The position numbers and the translations under genes are program-made. From NCBI GenBank assembly GCA_020796225.1, contig CM036775.1, forward strand, positions 2,542,893-2,606,892: a stretch of 64,000 nucleotides of DNA. The letters are read 5' to 3'. Under the pieces are notes generated by a model. The model saw nothing but the letters and a program-made list of their open reading frames with translations, had not been told where the DNA came from and ran no database searches. Below are positions 32,701 to 43,499 of the stretch, piece by piece; positions within the stretch are counted from its first letter, which is position 1, and each line of letters starts with the position of its first letter. This DNA comes from Arion vulgaris. Its lineage: Eukaryota; Mollusca; Gastropoda; Stylommatophora; Arionidae.

Positions 32701-33057
32701 GTATTTTGCAGCCTGGTATAATTGTTTATTTTTTGCTTTCTGACAGACGCAAATTTGTTTACATTTTGTCTATCACATCATCGCGTCATCGGTTAAAAAG
32801 TAGACTCCGGCTGCAAAGTTAATGCTGCTTTTATACCACTTCTTATCCGCTATTTGCAATTAACAGAACTCTCTTTAAGTGGATAGTTTGAATTTATGCG
32901 AGTTAGTGAAGTGGTATTTGTGGAGAGAGAGAGAGAGAGAGAGAGATTTCATAAAAATGTTGATATCGACGCGATTTAAAGCGTGGCTGCTGTTAAGTTT
33001 GGATTTTATTTTAGTTTTCTGTTTTCTTTTTTAGCTCTCTCGTTTTATTTCGTCTTT
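32701..33057. other. Unique sequence with a (GA)n run
   Basis: AT-rich, with a GA run at about 32922-32946. Nothing else was recognised. Confidence 0.6.
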
Positions 33058-33230
33058 TGTCGTCACACTGCTACCGGGTTGTTGCGCAGTGTCGTGGTTT
33101 TCTGTTTTTGTCTTGCGCTGTTCTGGTGGCTTGTTATTTTTGCTCTTTGACAGGAGTCTGCTATGCCAACTAATCACTTTTTTCGTGGTCCGCCTCTCGC
33201 TTACTTTCCTGATGTTCTGTTGTAGACTAG
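33058..33230 (-). mobile_element. LINE f 3' end fragment
   Basis: Carries one copy of gtcacactgctaccgggttg, then ttttctgtttttgtcttgcg and the codons for the KKVISWHSR-type end. Confidence 0.85.
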
Positions 33231-33440
33231 AATCTTCCTCTCTAGCTCTATCTTTCTCTCCAGCTCTGTCTCTTGCTCTTTCTTTCTCTCTAGCTCTATC
33301 TCTCTCTAGCTTTCTCTCTCTTTTTCTCCAGTTCTCTCTTACCTCTCTTTCTCTAGGTCTCTTTTCTCTCTCTTTAGCTCTTCTCTCTAGCTCTCTCTCT
33401 TTCTCTGTTTGGCGCTCTCTAGTTCTCTCTTTCCGTCTCA
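33231..33440. repeat. CT-rich low-complexity tract
   Basis: Degenerate ctctctagctct/ttctctc repeats. The Arg/Glu-rich minus-strand frame through it (33031-33441) is a by-product of this composition. Confidence 0.9.
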
Positions 33441-33832
33441 TGTGGTCTCTATGGCGTAGAGACTAGCGATAAGAAAAGCAAGCCTTCATTCAAAATTCAG
33501 TGAGAGGTAACGTATTCTACTCATGAATAGGGAGCCAACGAAAAAACCAATCAATATATAATATATCAATATAGTCACCCTCTGTTATATTCACCTCCAT
33601 ATTTAGATATATATATATATAGAAGCTGGTTGCCTTAATATATAGAAGCTGGCTAGGTCACTCGGAAATGGCTGATCGATAATTGATCAATCGACCGTCT
33701 GTCGGTTAATAATTCGGTCTTTGTCTGATTTCTTTTCTTGTCTTTATTTGTGTCTGAAAGTTTTCCTGTTTGATTTCTGTGTGTGTTTTCTTTGTTCTGC
33801 TGAGTAGTGTGTGTGCTTGTGTGTGGTGTGCG
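33441..33832. other. No recognised feature
   Basis: Includes a short direct repeat, tatatagaagctgg, at about 33617 and 33640. Confidence 0.5.
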
Positions 33833-34095
33833 TGTGAGAGAGAGAGAGAGAGAGAGAGAGATAAATAATATTGGATAGAGCCAACTGTGTAAAAAGAGAA
33901 AATAAGAAAGAGAGAGAAAGAGCTAAACAGAAAGAGAGAGAGAGAGACAGAAAGAGAGAGAGAGAGAGGGGAGAAAGAGAGACAGAAAGAGAGACAGAAA
34001 GAGAGAGAGAGAGACAGAAAGAGAGAGAAAGAAAGAAAGAGAGAGAGAGAGGGAGAGAGAAAGAATTATATATAAATATATTTATATATATATAG

Positions 34096-34143
<48 letters not shown>
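33833..34143 (+). repeat. (GA)n-rich tract
   Basis: Two nearly pure GA runs (33836-33860 and 34097-34143) flank GA-rich gacagaaagaga units and a short AT palindrome-like stretch at 34067-34092. Confidence 0.95.
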
Positions 34144-34144
<1 letters not shown>

Positions 34145-34261
34145 CAGGTAAAGAAATAGGAACATTTGTCTCTGGGGAACAAAGATTAGAAATGATTAAA
34201 CTGGAAGATTTGACAGTGAATGAGAGAAATGAGATGATTAAACTGGAAGATTTTATTGTGA

Positions 34262-34920
34262 AAGAGAAATAATAATAATTTCTCTCGTACCGTTATACGT
34301 TACATAGGGCCTGCAAGCAATTTCTCCATATCGCTCTATCCTGGGCAACTCGCTCAATCTCCTCCATGGAACTGAGACCGATATTTTCTGCCTCTCTCAG
34401 CAAAGTTCGTTTCAGGGTCTCCTTAGGTCGTCCTCTCTTTCTTGAACCCTCTGCATCCCACTTCAATGCCTGCTTTGATATTCGTTGATCATTTCTCCTC
34501 AAGGTGTGTCCAACATATCTCCATCTTCTCTTTCCTCTAACAGTTGTTACTAGTGGTTCTTCTTCTTCTTTACGGTCGGGTTCATATGCTCGTCTAAACC
34601 ATGAGATGGGTTGCCTCTATCAAGCTGCATGTCAATGGAAGTTCCTCGAGAGTTCCCCATAGCTTGCTCTGTAAGCTTTGTTCATGAGATCATATTTCAT
34701 TTCGTTGGTGTATGTATGATGGACATGACAGCAGGATGGGCTCTGGAGTCTGTGTCTCTGTCTGGCACGCACACTGTGCAGTCTGAGCAGGCTTTACTAT
34801 TGGTTAACCAGACATTTCATCACTTCTCCTGAATTCATTCCATTTTATATTCATTACTTTTCGCAGACATCTATTTTCAAATGCATTCAACTTACTTTCT
34901 AGATCTTTCATCACGATGTG
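34262..34920 (-). mobile_element. LINE a C-terminal fragment, interrupted
   Basis: Minus-strand translation keeps [39 protein letters not shown] and LQALCNV, the best preserved LINE a tail here. It is interrupted at 34559 and resumes at 34789 with sequence equal to 12225-12280 (a ttggttaaccagacatttca stretch). Confidence 0.88.
34559..34788 (-). mobile_element. LINE 3' fragment inserted in LINE a
   Basis: Minus strand begins AQCACQTETQTPEPILLSCP, the Cys motif and tail of RNase H-type LINEs, and ends in (gaa)n. The 12-base ttactagtggtt / ttactattggtt lies on either side with one mismatch, as expected of an aged target duplication. The tail sequence ttcatatgctcgtctaaacc also occurs at 56075. 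Confidence 0.8.
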
Positions 34921-35174
34921 TGGAAACCTACCAATATAGTCTGGTTAGAGCGGATCAGATCAGATCTGGAGAAAACCGAGGGAGTCTGCGGTGATACGTA
35001 ATAAATTGACGTGTCAGGACAAAGACAAGCATGTATGGTATCAAATAAGCAAACAAAAATAAATCAAATATCTATCAGTCATTTCAAGAGAGATAAAAAA
35101 GAGATCAGGATACATAAATTGAAACATGCAACAAATGAAGAAGATGCGAAATTATAAGATTGACATGTCTAAGA

Positions 35175-35350
35175 AAACCACCATTTAACATCTACTAGAA
35201 AACCACCATTTAACATCTACTAGAAAACCACCATTTAACATCTACAAGAAAACCACCATTTAACATCTACAAGAAAACCACCATTTAACATCTACAAGAA
35301 AACCACCATTTAACATCTACTAGAAAACCACAATTTAACATCTACAAGAT
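35175..35350 (+). repeat. Tandem array, 25 bp unit, 7 copies
   Basis: Unit tagaaaaccaccatttaaca then tctac; variants are tag/aag at the start. Confidence 0.95.
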
Positions 35351-35387
35351 AAAAACAACCCAGGAAACAGTAATAAAGAAGAGTTGT

Positions 35388-35632
35388 ACTTCTTCTTCTT
35401 CTATGAGCGCTCCATATCGACCACTTGTTAACCACTTTTTGTGATTTGTATGTGATCTTAGCCGTAGAGCGATTGTACATTGTGCACCTACAAGTAGGCC
35501 GGCATATCCGATACTTTTTATTTATTAGGTTAGCTTCCTAGATCCTACATCAGTCGCCTCTTACGACATGCCATGTAGGTTGCAGTGGTACTATTCTTGA
35601 CTTCTCTTGTGGACCCCTGCAACATACGGATG
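35388..35632 (-). mobile_element. SINE A, complete, with target duplication
   Basis: The 12-base aagaagagttgt flanks it at 35376-35387 and 35633-35644. The copy is complete but has several substitutions. Confidence 0.9.
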
Positions 35633-35706
35633 AAGAAGAGTTGTCAAAATCAAATACCGACTTCTTGTCTTACACATAGTCTCCTGCTTGTATATTTCCA
35701 CTCATG

Positions 35707-35840
35707 TATTGCCGGGGCTCGCAAGGGGAGCAAAGAATAGTAACACTGCGACCTACAGTGCATGTCGTAAGAGGCGATTGAGGTAGGAGAAAAGGGAAGC
35801 TGTAGTAAATAAAAAGAGACACATAAATCAGATGTGCTCA
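35707..35840 (+). mobile_element. SINE A, 5' part
   Basis: Head, core (catgtcgtaagaggcgattg) and middle are present; the tail is replaced by TCAA-repeat sequence at 35845-35910 (aacacgggacgttttatcgt, gaactcgatctc). Confidence 0.85.
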
Positions 35841-35974
35841 GAGGTGAACACGGGACGTTTTATCGTCCTTCTCCGATAGGACTAGGAACTCGATCTCTGA
35901 AAAACATTGAGATCAGGGATCTCTGGAAAAAATATCCAGAAAGTTCACGAGATACGAGCACGTAACCTCTACGA

Positions 35975-36155
35975 CACAGAGACTTAGAGGCAAGTCTACG
36001 CCACAGAGACTTAGAGGCAAGTCTACGTCACAGAGACTTAGAGGCAAGTCTACGTCACAGAGACTTAGAGGCAAGTCTACGCCACAGAGACTTAGAGGCA
36101 AGTCTACGTCACAGAGACTTAGAGGCAAGTCTACGCCACAGAGACTTAGAGGCAA
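35975..36155 (+). repeat. Tandem array, 27 bp unit, 7 copies
   Basis: Unit acgycacagagacttagagg then caagtct. Since 27 is divisible by three, the minus strand shows a 9-residue repeat with SLCGVDLPL; it has no other sign of being a gene. Confidence 0.95.
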
Positions 36156-36214
36156 GATCAGCAAATCATGAGGTACAGATGAGGGAGGACATTAATGCCA
36201 GAAGTAGGACAGCC

Positions 36215-36365
36215 TGACAAGACTTTGCTATCCTGCACTATCCTGCACACAGTGTGGAAGTCCACTGCCATCTCCACGAAAACAAAGCTTAAGATATTCA
36301 AATCAAATGTGAAATCTGTGTTGATGTATGGCTCAGAAACATGGCGAGTCACCAAGTTAAATAAA
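36215..36365 (+). mobile_element. LINE b fragment
   Basis: Plus strand reads WKSTAISTKTKLKIFKSNVK then SVLMYGSETWRVTK, matching 23880-24000 inverted. Confidence 0.85.
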
Positions 36366-36429
36366 AAAAATGATTCAGACATTTGTCACGAGATGTCTTC
36401 TGGGAGAAGATTTGATAGGGTGTATTTAA

Positions 36430-36722
36430 AGCTGATCTAGCCAGTAACGCCCCTGGCGCTTAGGGCGGCTACACATACACACCATTCAACCTTTCTTGAC
36501 CTTCTTCTGCATTGTATTCCAGTTGTAATTCATTTCTGTCAGTTCTTGTTCTATTGTTCTCCTCCATGTGGTTTTGTGTCTTCCACGTTTTAGTTTACCC
36601 TCTGGCATCCATCTCAGTGCAGTTTTCGTGACAGTCTCCATGCGTATCACATGTCCAAGCCATCTCCATCTTCTCTTTTGGATGATATTCTCTTCATATT
36701 CTCTTGTTGGTACCAACTTCGA
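36430..36722 (-). mobile_element. LINE h-like C-terminal fragment
   Basis: Minus strand gives IIQKRRWRWLGHVIRM, ALRWMPEGKLKRGRHKTTWR and RTIEQELTEMNYNWNTMQ, similar in order to the end of LINE h but of another subfamily. Confidence 0.85.
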
Positions 36723-36739
36723 CTAACAATAGTCAGATT

Positions 36740-36874
36740 TCAGTTTGGACTGTTTGACCAGACATTAGTTTGACCAGACATTGGTTTGACCAACATTAGT
36801 TTGACAAGACATTAGTTTGACCAACATTAGACAGACATTAGTCAGACCAACATTAGTCAGACCAACATTAGACA
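36740..36874 (+). repeat. Tandem array of gaccaacattag, left part
   Basis: Irregular repeats of tttgaccagacattag and agaccaacattag. The same array resumes at 37686, after the element at 36875-37685. Confidence 0.92.
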
Positions 36875-37685
36875 TGTAGTAGGGGCCCCCCTTGAGATGC
36901 GATTTTGTAGTAGTTGCGGGGTTATATCTTCCTCTTTCTTTGAGCTTATTATGGTTTGTATATCGCTCTTCTTGTAGGTTATTGTCGTAGATGGCTACCC
37001 ACTGGTATCATTGTTATAGTCACATAATGATTGAGACATAGCCGATGATGTTAACCACTTTGAACAAGATGGTAATAAGACAAACTCTTTCCTTGTAGAT
37101 TAAATCATGGTTTTATTGATGGTCTTCTTTTCTGGACAATAAATTAAAACACGTCCTTTCAGGTCTCATGTTTATATCGTTCTTGTCCCCACGTCTCTCT
37201 ATTTACTCAAAAATGTTTCTAACTCTGTCACTACACAACTACGTAGTTTTTATTACGTCAAGAATGTCTCGTTGTTATGTGTTACGCCTCTGCTTAGAGA
37301 GTGCTTTTATTACGTCAAGAATGTCTCGTTGTTATGTGTTACGCCTCTGCTTAGAGAGTGCTTTTATTACGTCAAGAATGTCTCGTTGTTATGTGTTACG
37401 CCTCTGCTTAGAGAGTGCTTTTATTACGTCAAGAATGTCTCGTTGTTATGTGTTGCGCCTCTGCTTAGAGAGTGCTTTTATTACGTCAAGAATGTCTCGT
37501 TGTTATGTGTTGCGCCTCTGCTTAGAGAGTGCTTTTATTACGTCAAGAATGTCTTGTTGTTATGTGTTACGCCTCTGCTTAGAGAGTGCAACACATAGTC
37601 TCAACTATTAAATATCTAATTACATACTACACTAACTATCTGGCTAACTGTCCATTCCTCCGCTGCCACCTGGGGGACTATGACA
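36875..37685. mobile_element. Probable solo LTR or similar element inside an array
   Basis: An 811-base block splits the gaccaacattag array. It starts tgtagtaggggcccc and ends gggggactatgaca, so it has TG...CA ends with partly inverted termini. The four bases gaca lie on both sides (36871-36874 and 37686-37689). No coding domain is seen. The length, ends and direct repeat fit a solo LTR, but gaca also occurs in the host array, so the duplication is not independent evidence. Confidence 0.5.
37245..37590 (+). repeat. Tandem array, 57 bp unit, 6 copies, inside the LTR-like block
   Basis: Unit tttattacgtcaagaatgtc, tcgttgttatgtgttacgcc, tctgcttagagagtgct. Copies are almost identical. As 57 is 19 codons, every frame that is open in one unit stays open; the resulting peptides are by-products. 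Confidence 0.96.
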
Positions 37686-37689
37686 GACA

Positions 37690-37920
37690 GACCAACATTA
37701 GTTTGACCAACATTAGACAGACATTAGTTTGACCAGACATTAGTTGGACCAACATTAGACAGACCAACATTAGTTTGACCAACATTAGACAGACCAACAT
37801 TAGACTGACCAACATTAGACAGACATTAGTTTGACCAGACATTAGTTTGACCAAAATTAGACAGACATTAGTTTGACCAAAATTAGACAGACATCGGATT
37901 GAACTGTTTGACCAACATAA
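37690..37920 (+). repeat. Tandem array of gaccaacattag, right part
   Basis: Same units as at 36740-36874, continuing after the inserted block. Confidence 0.92.
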
Positions 37921-38261
37921 GACAGACTCAAGACATATCGAATCTAACAAGACAGACAAGTATGTTACTATTTCACAAAAAATCATTTATTTTGCAATTC
38001 ATCAATTCATTCAAATTCACAAAAACAATGCATCTAAGGGAAACAAATCATAAAATAGTGCATGGGAAGGCAAAGACACGTAATGTTATAATAATACATG
38101 AGACATGTGCTCCAGCGGGGAGATAAACAAGTCACCACTGGACCACAAAAACTAACCACTTAAGATACCGTATTTGAAGAAAAATGCAAGTGGGATTCAA
38201 ACATTCACTGCCTAATTAGCATTTAAAAAAAAATGTAATGAATAATTCAAATCTATATACA
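37921..38261. other. No recognised feature
   Basis: AT-rich unique sequence; a short open frame at 37899-38126 has no support. Confidence 0.5.
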
Positions 38262-38455
38262 TATGCACAGACGGAAGGCAGGCTCACCTGGATACTCTGA
38301 CAAATAACACACACACACACGGAAGGTATGCTCACCTGGACACTCTGACAAATAACACATACGCAGACGGAAGGTATGCTCACCTGGACACTCTGACAAA
38401 TAACACACACACGGAGAGGGCAGACTCACCTGTGCCCTCTCACAAATAACACACA
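38262..38455 (+). repeat. Tandem array, ~54 bp unit, 4 copies
   Basis: Unit ggaaggtatgctcacctgga, cactctgacaaataacacac with a variable (ac)n spacer. Confidence 0.93.
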
Positions 38456-38464
38456 TTCATCTTT

Positions 38465-38612
38465 CTCTAGTTTCCTCTCTCTCTCTCTAGTTCTATCTCT
38501 CTCTCTCTAGTTCTATCTCACTCTCTCTAGTTCTATCTCACCTTCTCTAGTTCTCTCTCACTCTCTCTAGTTCTCTCGCTAGTTCTCTCGCTAGTTCTCT
38601 CTCTCTCTGAGA
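38465..38612. repeat. CT-rich tract, tagttctatctctctctc units
   Basis: Degenerate repeats of ctagttctctct with changing length. Confidence 0.93.
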
Positions 38613-38769
38613 GAATATATCATGATACAAGAAACATATCAATAAAAATCTCAATACAACATTTGCATACTCTAGTGAGATCTAGAATTCTCATTTAAGA
38701 TATTAATAAATTATTCATGAACTGGGGGTTGGGGAAGGGTAAGAGGAAACGATGAAGTTCAATTTCAAG

Positions 38770-38771
38770 AG

Positions 38772-38803
<32 letters not shown>

Positions 38804-39005
38804 TTCAAGTCTATAATAACAAACTGATGACGTAGACGTTCTAAAATGAAACACAGAAGTTTCTTCAAGGATCTCTTTCATCTGCGAGGTGGACAAGTGT
38901 GGACACATCTTCTCCTGGTCAATCTTTGATGTTATCCGGCCAAGCAGCTTTTCTTTGTCTTCCTCTTTTCCTACAGACCATGACTGTTTCCTGAAGAAAT
39001 GTCTT
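38770..39005 (-). mobile_element. LINE 3' fragment with (TAA)n tail
   Basis: One minus-strand frame reads a RKTKKSCLAG-type basic tail followed by RLTRRRCVHT and a (att)n end, the pattern of several LINE C-termini. A longer overlapping minus-strand frame looks protein-like by chance. Confidence 0.6.
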
Positions 39006-39029
39006 TGAGATGTAGTCATGACGTCACTT

Positions 39030-39560
39030 TACATATACAAACCATACAAGATCGATAGGACAATCATCACTGCACTTCGGTAAGACACCATGTGTGCTCC
39101 GATCTCTTTCTTACACAGGAAGATCTCAGCGGCAGTACACAAACTCCGTAGCATCAGCAAGAGCCCCCGATGTAATTGTGAAGCTATTTTGTAGGAATTT
39201 ATAGTCTCTCTAATGACTTTTGTCCGGTTAGCGGCTTTCCAGCCTGTCCTTTTCGAATTTGAACCGCCATAGGCTCTTTTACGTTATCAAATTGAACACG
39301 TGACCTACGTTCTATCGTTCGTCTCCGATAGGACTAGGAACCCGATCTCACCCACAATGAGATTAGGGATCTCTAGAACATCTCTTTTTTACACACGGGA
39401 AGATCTCAGCAGCAGTGAATAAACTCCGTAGCATCAGCGAGGTTCATCGATGTCATTTTGAAGATGGTGAAGACATTTTATTTTTAATTTGTTCTAAAGA
39501 ATTTTGTCCGGGCAGCTGCTTTCCAGCCTATTCATTTCGATCTTGAGTTTTCAAGTTTTT
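39030..39560 (-). mobile_element. TCAA-family repeat, two overlapping copies
   Basis: Inverse of 3010-3340: cagcctgtccttttcgaatt, cgataggactaggaacccga and aaactccgtagcatcagc occur twice (about 39120-39360 and 39400-39545). Confidence 0.75.
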
Positions 39561-39710
39561 TTTTCGTGCTCCAAGTGAACACTGGATCCTTTAACACCAG
39601 AGAGATCACATCTCACAAATACACATCCAACACACAAATTCTGTCTCCAAGGAAGGTGTACACAGATCATGTACAGCAGCAACTCAAGGTCCGATATCAA
39701 CAAAACATTC

Positions 39711-39959
39711 GCCCGAGTGGTTACCGGGGCCCAAATTTGGGGTGTAAAGAATAGAACCACTGTTACCTGCCATGCATGTCGTAAGAGGCGACTAAAGAGA
39801 TTTGGATGAAATCGGATGCACATGTCCTTAACGTGTAGAAGTCTATGCGTTTAGGGGCCTACCAAACCAATGTGCAACGTATACATGTTCTTGGTAAAGA
39901 TCAAACATATCACAAAGAGTGATTAAAATTGGTCGTAAAGAATGAACGCAAAGAAGAAG
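39711..39959 (+). mobile_element. SINE B, complete, with target duplication
   Basis: A full 249-base copy very close to 11342-11589. The 9-base aaaacattc is repeated at 39702-39710 and 39960-39968. Confidence 0.94.
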
Positions 39960-39969
39960 AAAACATTCA

Positions 39970-40599
39970 CACACAAAGTCGAAGTCCAACACAAACATCC
40001 GTCAAATATATCACAATGGTACCCTTACAAAAAAGCCCCACACACAATACAATAGACTACAGCTACAGCACAGAACAATGATAAACATAGCTTCTTACAT
40101 TGAAATATATATACAATGTTGTGTCAACCGTGCGTTTGTTGTGTGTATTCAGAAAATGGCGGACAGCGGTTAATGACGAACCGACTCAATCTGCCGTTTG
40201 CAGTTATATTGCGGGTGCAAAAAGCTGGATTTTGTCGTGATTGATGTTCTCTTCGACATGAATTGCAATTCAAGTCATGAACATTTTGTTTTGCAACTTT
40301 AGCGACGGCCATATGCATGTATGCGGTGCAGGTTGCTTGTTGTGACGGTGCACGACTGTTTCATTCTGGAATTAGTTCACACAGGAGATATTTCACGGTT
40401 GTTAGCATTACGTGTGATTTTCGTTGGCACAGGAACGAAGCAACTATGGGTGACCGTTGCAGTGAAGTTAGAACAGTACTGATGAACTATATCATTAGAG
40501 TTTCTTCTCTCTCTTCTCTCTAACCCTGGTTTTTGGCCTCACAGCGTCAGGATAAGAAGATAATATAGAATGGGTTTTTGTGTGCGTTTCATAAATAGT
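39970..40599. other. No recognised gene
   Basis: Region around 40120-40460 is less AT-rich and has overlapping 64-68 codon frames on both strands at 40124-40523, with no recognised domain. A short motif cagcgtcaggataagaa at 40543 also ends the repeat near 32330. Confidence 0.45.
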
Positions 40600-41060
40600 G
40601 TTTTTTCACTACCTCTGTTATCTTTGTGGTCCACCTGTTGCGTGAAAGGAATTTAGCATTGTATCCACTGTATCGGAGTAACAATGCTCTTTGAGACGTA
40701 CTGTCTGTTGGTAATCTTGAAGTCTTAAAATTAGCAAGAAAACTTCATTGAATTTGTTCATTTGAGGATGATCGCACATCAGACATGTCCATAATTGTTC
40801 ATATCTCCTCCCAAGCATGTATTTCAGTGTGTTTAGACTAACAACTCCCGTTCTGTGTTGATTGATTTTATCTATTGGGGGTTCTCTTGTGGCTTTCCCG
40901 TCTTGCCGCACCTATTGGTATACACAACTTGCGCAGCAACTGAGATAGAGAATACCCGTTATCTTCTTCATTGAAATCTTCAAAGCGTATGTTTTCTCTA
41001 AGAGTATTGATGATGTCGTTTTTGTCCATAGAAGACCCATCATAGCATTGCCCGCTAGTG
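40600..41060 (-). mobile_element. Eroded LINE fragments
   Basis: The first 110 bases resemble 32395-32520 of LINE e; the rest gives NTLKYMLGRRYEQLWTCLMC on the minus strand, which I do not recognise with certainty. Confidence 0.4.
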
Positions 41061-41687
41061 CTCCGCCTTCTCGTTACTCTTCACCCCAAAATGACCTGGT
41101 GTAACGATGAAGGTAAGTGTCTGGATTACAGCATTTTGTATTAATTGCATTCACTGTCTTCCTATATAACCAGTCTTGATCTTCTGTATCATGTTCATAG
41201 AGTCGTTGAGCATGCATGCATGAGTGATTGTTTTCGTCTGTAGCGTAGCCACTCTAGAGATTGTGTCACCATAAACTCCATAATCTCCATATAATCTCCA
41301 TATAATATAATCTCCATATGATCTCCATATGAAAGAATGTCAATCTCGTGACAGTTCAACGATATCTGAACTCAGAGAAGTCATGTATGGTGCGAGACAC
41401 TGATAATAAGGAAACCTACCTTCACGTAAAAATCAGTCAGAAGTGTCATACAAAGCGTCGTGACTTCTGAATTGATAGCGGGTGAACGCAAGAAGAAGAA
41501 GTGATATCTTAACCTGAAAAACTGTCAGTCTTCCGCCAGTTCTCTCACTTCTTCCACTGTCACGTTTAAAGCTTCTTGAATGTCCTGTTTCTGCAATCGT
41601 CTTGGTCATTCCCTAACAATTTCTTCCAGGAACCATGCCAGCATCTACAAATGTTCTTTCTAAGCAACTGTCGGACAATGTGACCAA
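41061..41687. other. No recognised gene
   Basis: Contains a short direct repeat of ctccatataat units at 41275-41330. Otherwise nothing recognised. Confidence 0.5.
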
Positions 41688-41778
41688 TAAGAGGTCGCAG
41701 ATAGCGAAGTGGATAAGACGCTTCCCCGGTGACCACATTACGCTGAAAGTCTGGGGTTCAAAGCCAGCTTCTTCATTT
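41688..41778 (+). mobile_element. SINE G, tRNA-like head
   Basis: gatagcgaagtggataagac (A-box region) and ctggggttcaaagccagctt (B-box region) match the order at 7600-7745. The LINE f fragment begins directly after it. Confidence 0.6.
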
Positions 41779-42135
41779 GTCGTCACACTGTTACCGGGTT
41801 GTTGTCCAGTGTCGTAGTTTTCTGTTTTTCTCTTGCGCTGTTCTAGTGGCTTGTGTGATAGTTATTTTTGCTCTTTGACAGGATTCTGCCACGTCATCTA
41901 TCCATCTTTTTCTTGTTCTTCCTCTCGCCTTCTTTCCTGATGTTCTGTTGTAGAAGACTCTGTATACTGTGGAGTTTGGATGCATTCTTATTAAGTGGCT
42001 AAACCACTTCATTCTTTGTTTATCTATGTAATTCAAGCATGGTTCGGTGTCAACTGTCTTTCCTATGTTGATGTTGGTGACTGTCGCTTCTGATGGTGTT
42101 GGTAACTTTTCACAGGCACCACATTTTACATGTTA
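41779..42135 (-). mobile_element. LINE f C-terminal fragment
   Basis: Minus strand reads NYIDKQRMKWFSHLIRMHPN, STVYRVFYNRTSGKKARGRT and RKRWIDDVAESC, then the 3' end with one copy of actgttaccgggttgttgtc. This is the clearest copy of the family's tail. Confidence 0.92.
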
Positions 42136-42409
42136 GGCTAACAAAAAAGCCCACAATTTCTGTGGGCACACACTCTACGTGCCTGGTCTTTTACTTAGGG
42201 ATAAGCTTTAAAGAATTTGTATTCCCTGCTTGCTATCAATTCATGCATAGTTGTTATATCTAATCTGGCAACTCTAACCGATTTTTGCTAGAAGGCTTAC
42301 TTTACTTATCACTGTTGTCCCTCATTTAAACTAACTAATCATTCGTTGTCGATAATTTATGACTTCAGCTGGTCTGGAACGCCAGAATGTTCCCGACAAG
42401 TAGTCAGTA
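42136..42409. other. No recognised feature
   Basis: Unique-looking AT-rich spacer. Confidence 0.5.
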
Positions 42410-42860
42410 GCGTAGAGTGTTATTACCCAATGCTATGAGCGACTATGGGTGTGAAGCTTGGACATTTAGCAAGGCAGTGGAAAAACATATATGTACTTTT
42501 GAATATAAGTGTTACAGAAGAGTCCTTCGTATATCTTGGACAGAAAAGAGAACAAATAGATCTATCCAGAAAGAACTAAAAAAAATCAAAGAAAACTGAC
42601 TGATGCTACAAATAAGAAAGAAAATTGAGATATTTTGGACATATAAAAGACATGAAGGGCTGGAGAAGACCATCATGGAAGGAGGCATACCGGTAAGAGA
42701 GAAGAGGAAGACCACGGAGAAGATGGATTCAGGATGTAACTGATGGTTTGAACATGACGGCTGCAGAGGCGGGACATCTGGCCTATGAGAGAGAAATTCC
42801 GGAGAATTGTTGGGGTGGGAGAAAGTTCTGCTCAGGATAAGCTTTAGATTGGTGTATGCC
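42410..42860 (+). mobile_element. LINE d C-terminal fragment
   Basis: Plus strand keeps DYGCEAWTFSKAVEKHICTF, EYKCYRRVLRISWTEKRTNR, MEGGIPV and VTDGLNMTAAEAGHLAYERE with frameshifts. It is the most complete tail of the family. Confidence 0.9.
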
Positions 42861-42887
42861 AAGGGGGACATGAACATAAACAATTTA

Positions 42888-43036
42888 ATGGTGGCATGGC
42901 TAGTGCAGTCATCGCTAAACTGTTCAGGTTAGAAATTTTCTTTATGCCCGACAGAAAATATCCTTGCCCTTACTGAGGACTGAATACGGCTCTCCTGCAT
43001 GTTAGCCGTGCGCTAATCTATTCGGCCAGACTCTAT
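42888..43036 (-). mobile_element. SINE E, diverged copy
   Basis: Shares gcatggctagtgcagtcatc and the ctttatgcc..gacagaaaat segment with 7005-7175, both inverted relative to the tRNA-like head. Confidence 0.7.
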
Positions 43037-43165
43037 ATTTACCATTCGTAAACATTCAAGGGAATAAATTTGCTTTCGAACTGCTGGCTGTGGGGTTTGA
43101 ACCAGGAACTCTTGAGTTGTGATTGAGCTCGCTACCGTTTAAGTCACAGACGCTCCTGGCATTAC
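43037..43165 (-). mobile_element. SINE C, 5' part
   Basis: Minus strand opens agcgtctgtgacttaaacgg and includes gttcaaaccccacag, as in 15650-15722. Confidence 0.78.
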
Positions 43166-43169
43166 ATTT

Positions 43170-43355
43170 CTTATTTGTGATGTATCACATAGGAAGATGA
43201 CACTTAGACGACACAACTAATTAGTTGAAGACAATAATGTATCACATATGAAGATGACACTTAGACGACACAACTAATTAGTTGAAGACAATAATGTATC
43301 ACATAGGAAGATGACACTTAGACGACACAACTAATCAGTTGAAGACAATGATGTT
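43170..43355 (+). repeat. Tandem array, 58 bp unit, 3 copies
   Basis: Unit aatgtatcacataggaagat, gacacttagacgacacaact, aattagttgaagacaat; nearly identical copies. Confidence 0.95.
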
Positions 43356-43499
43356 TATACATGCATTACTTCACACAGAAACCCATCTAAATGTTCGGCC
43401 AGCAATGATGGACACTTCATTTGGCAGATAAGGTTGCCGGTTGGTCTACAACGAGCACATGGCAGTCTCAATTTGAGAGATTATTGGCACTCTGGGAAA

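Noticed and set aside
33031..33441. Minus-strand Arg/Glu-rich 136-codon frame as a coiled-coil protein
   Set aside because: Derived from the CT-rich tract joined to a LINE f 3' end.
38765..39019. Minus-strand 84-codon frame (SVGKEEDKEKLLGRITSKID) as an exon
   Set aside because: Another frame of the same strand reads as a LINE basic tail, and a (taa)n tail follows, so a LINE fragment explains it better.
41688..41778. tRNA gene on the plus strand
   Set aside because: A similar segment with the same body occurs at 7600, no acceptor-stem pairing is evident, and a LINE fragment follows directly.
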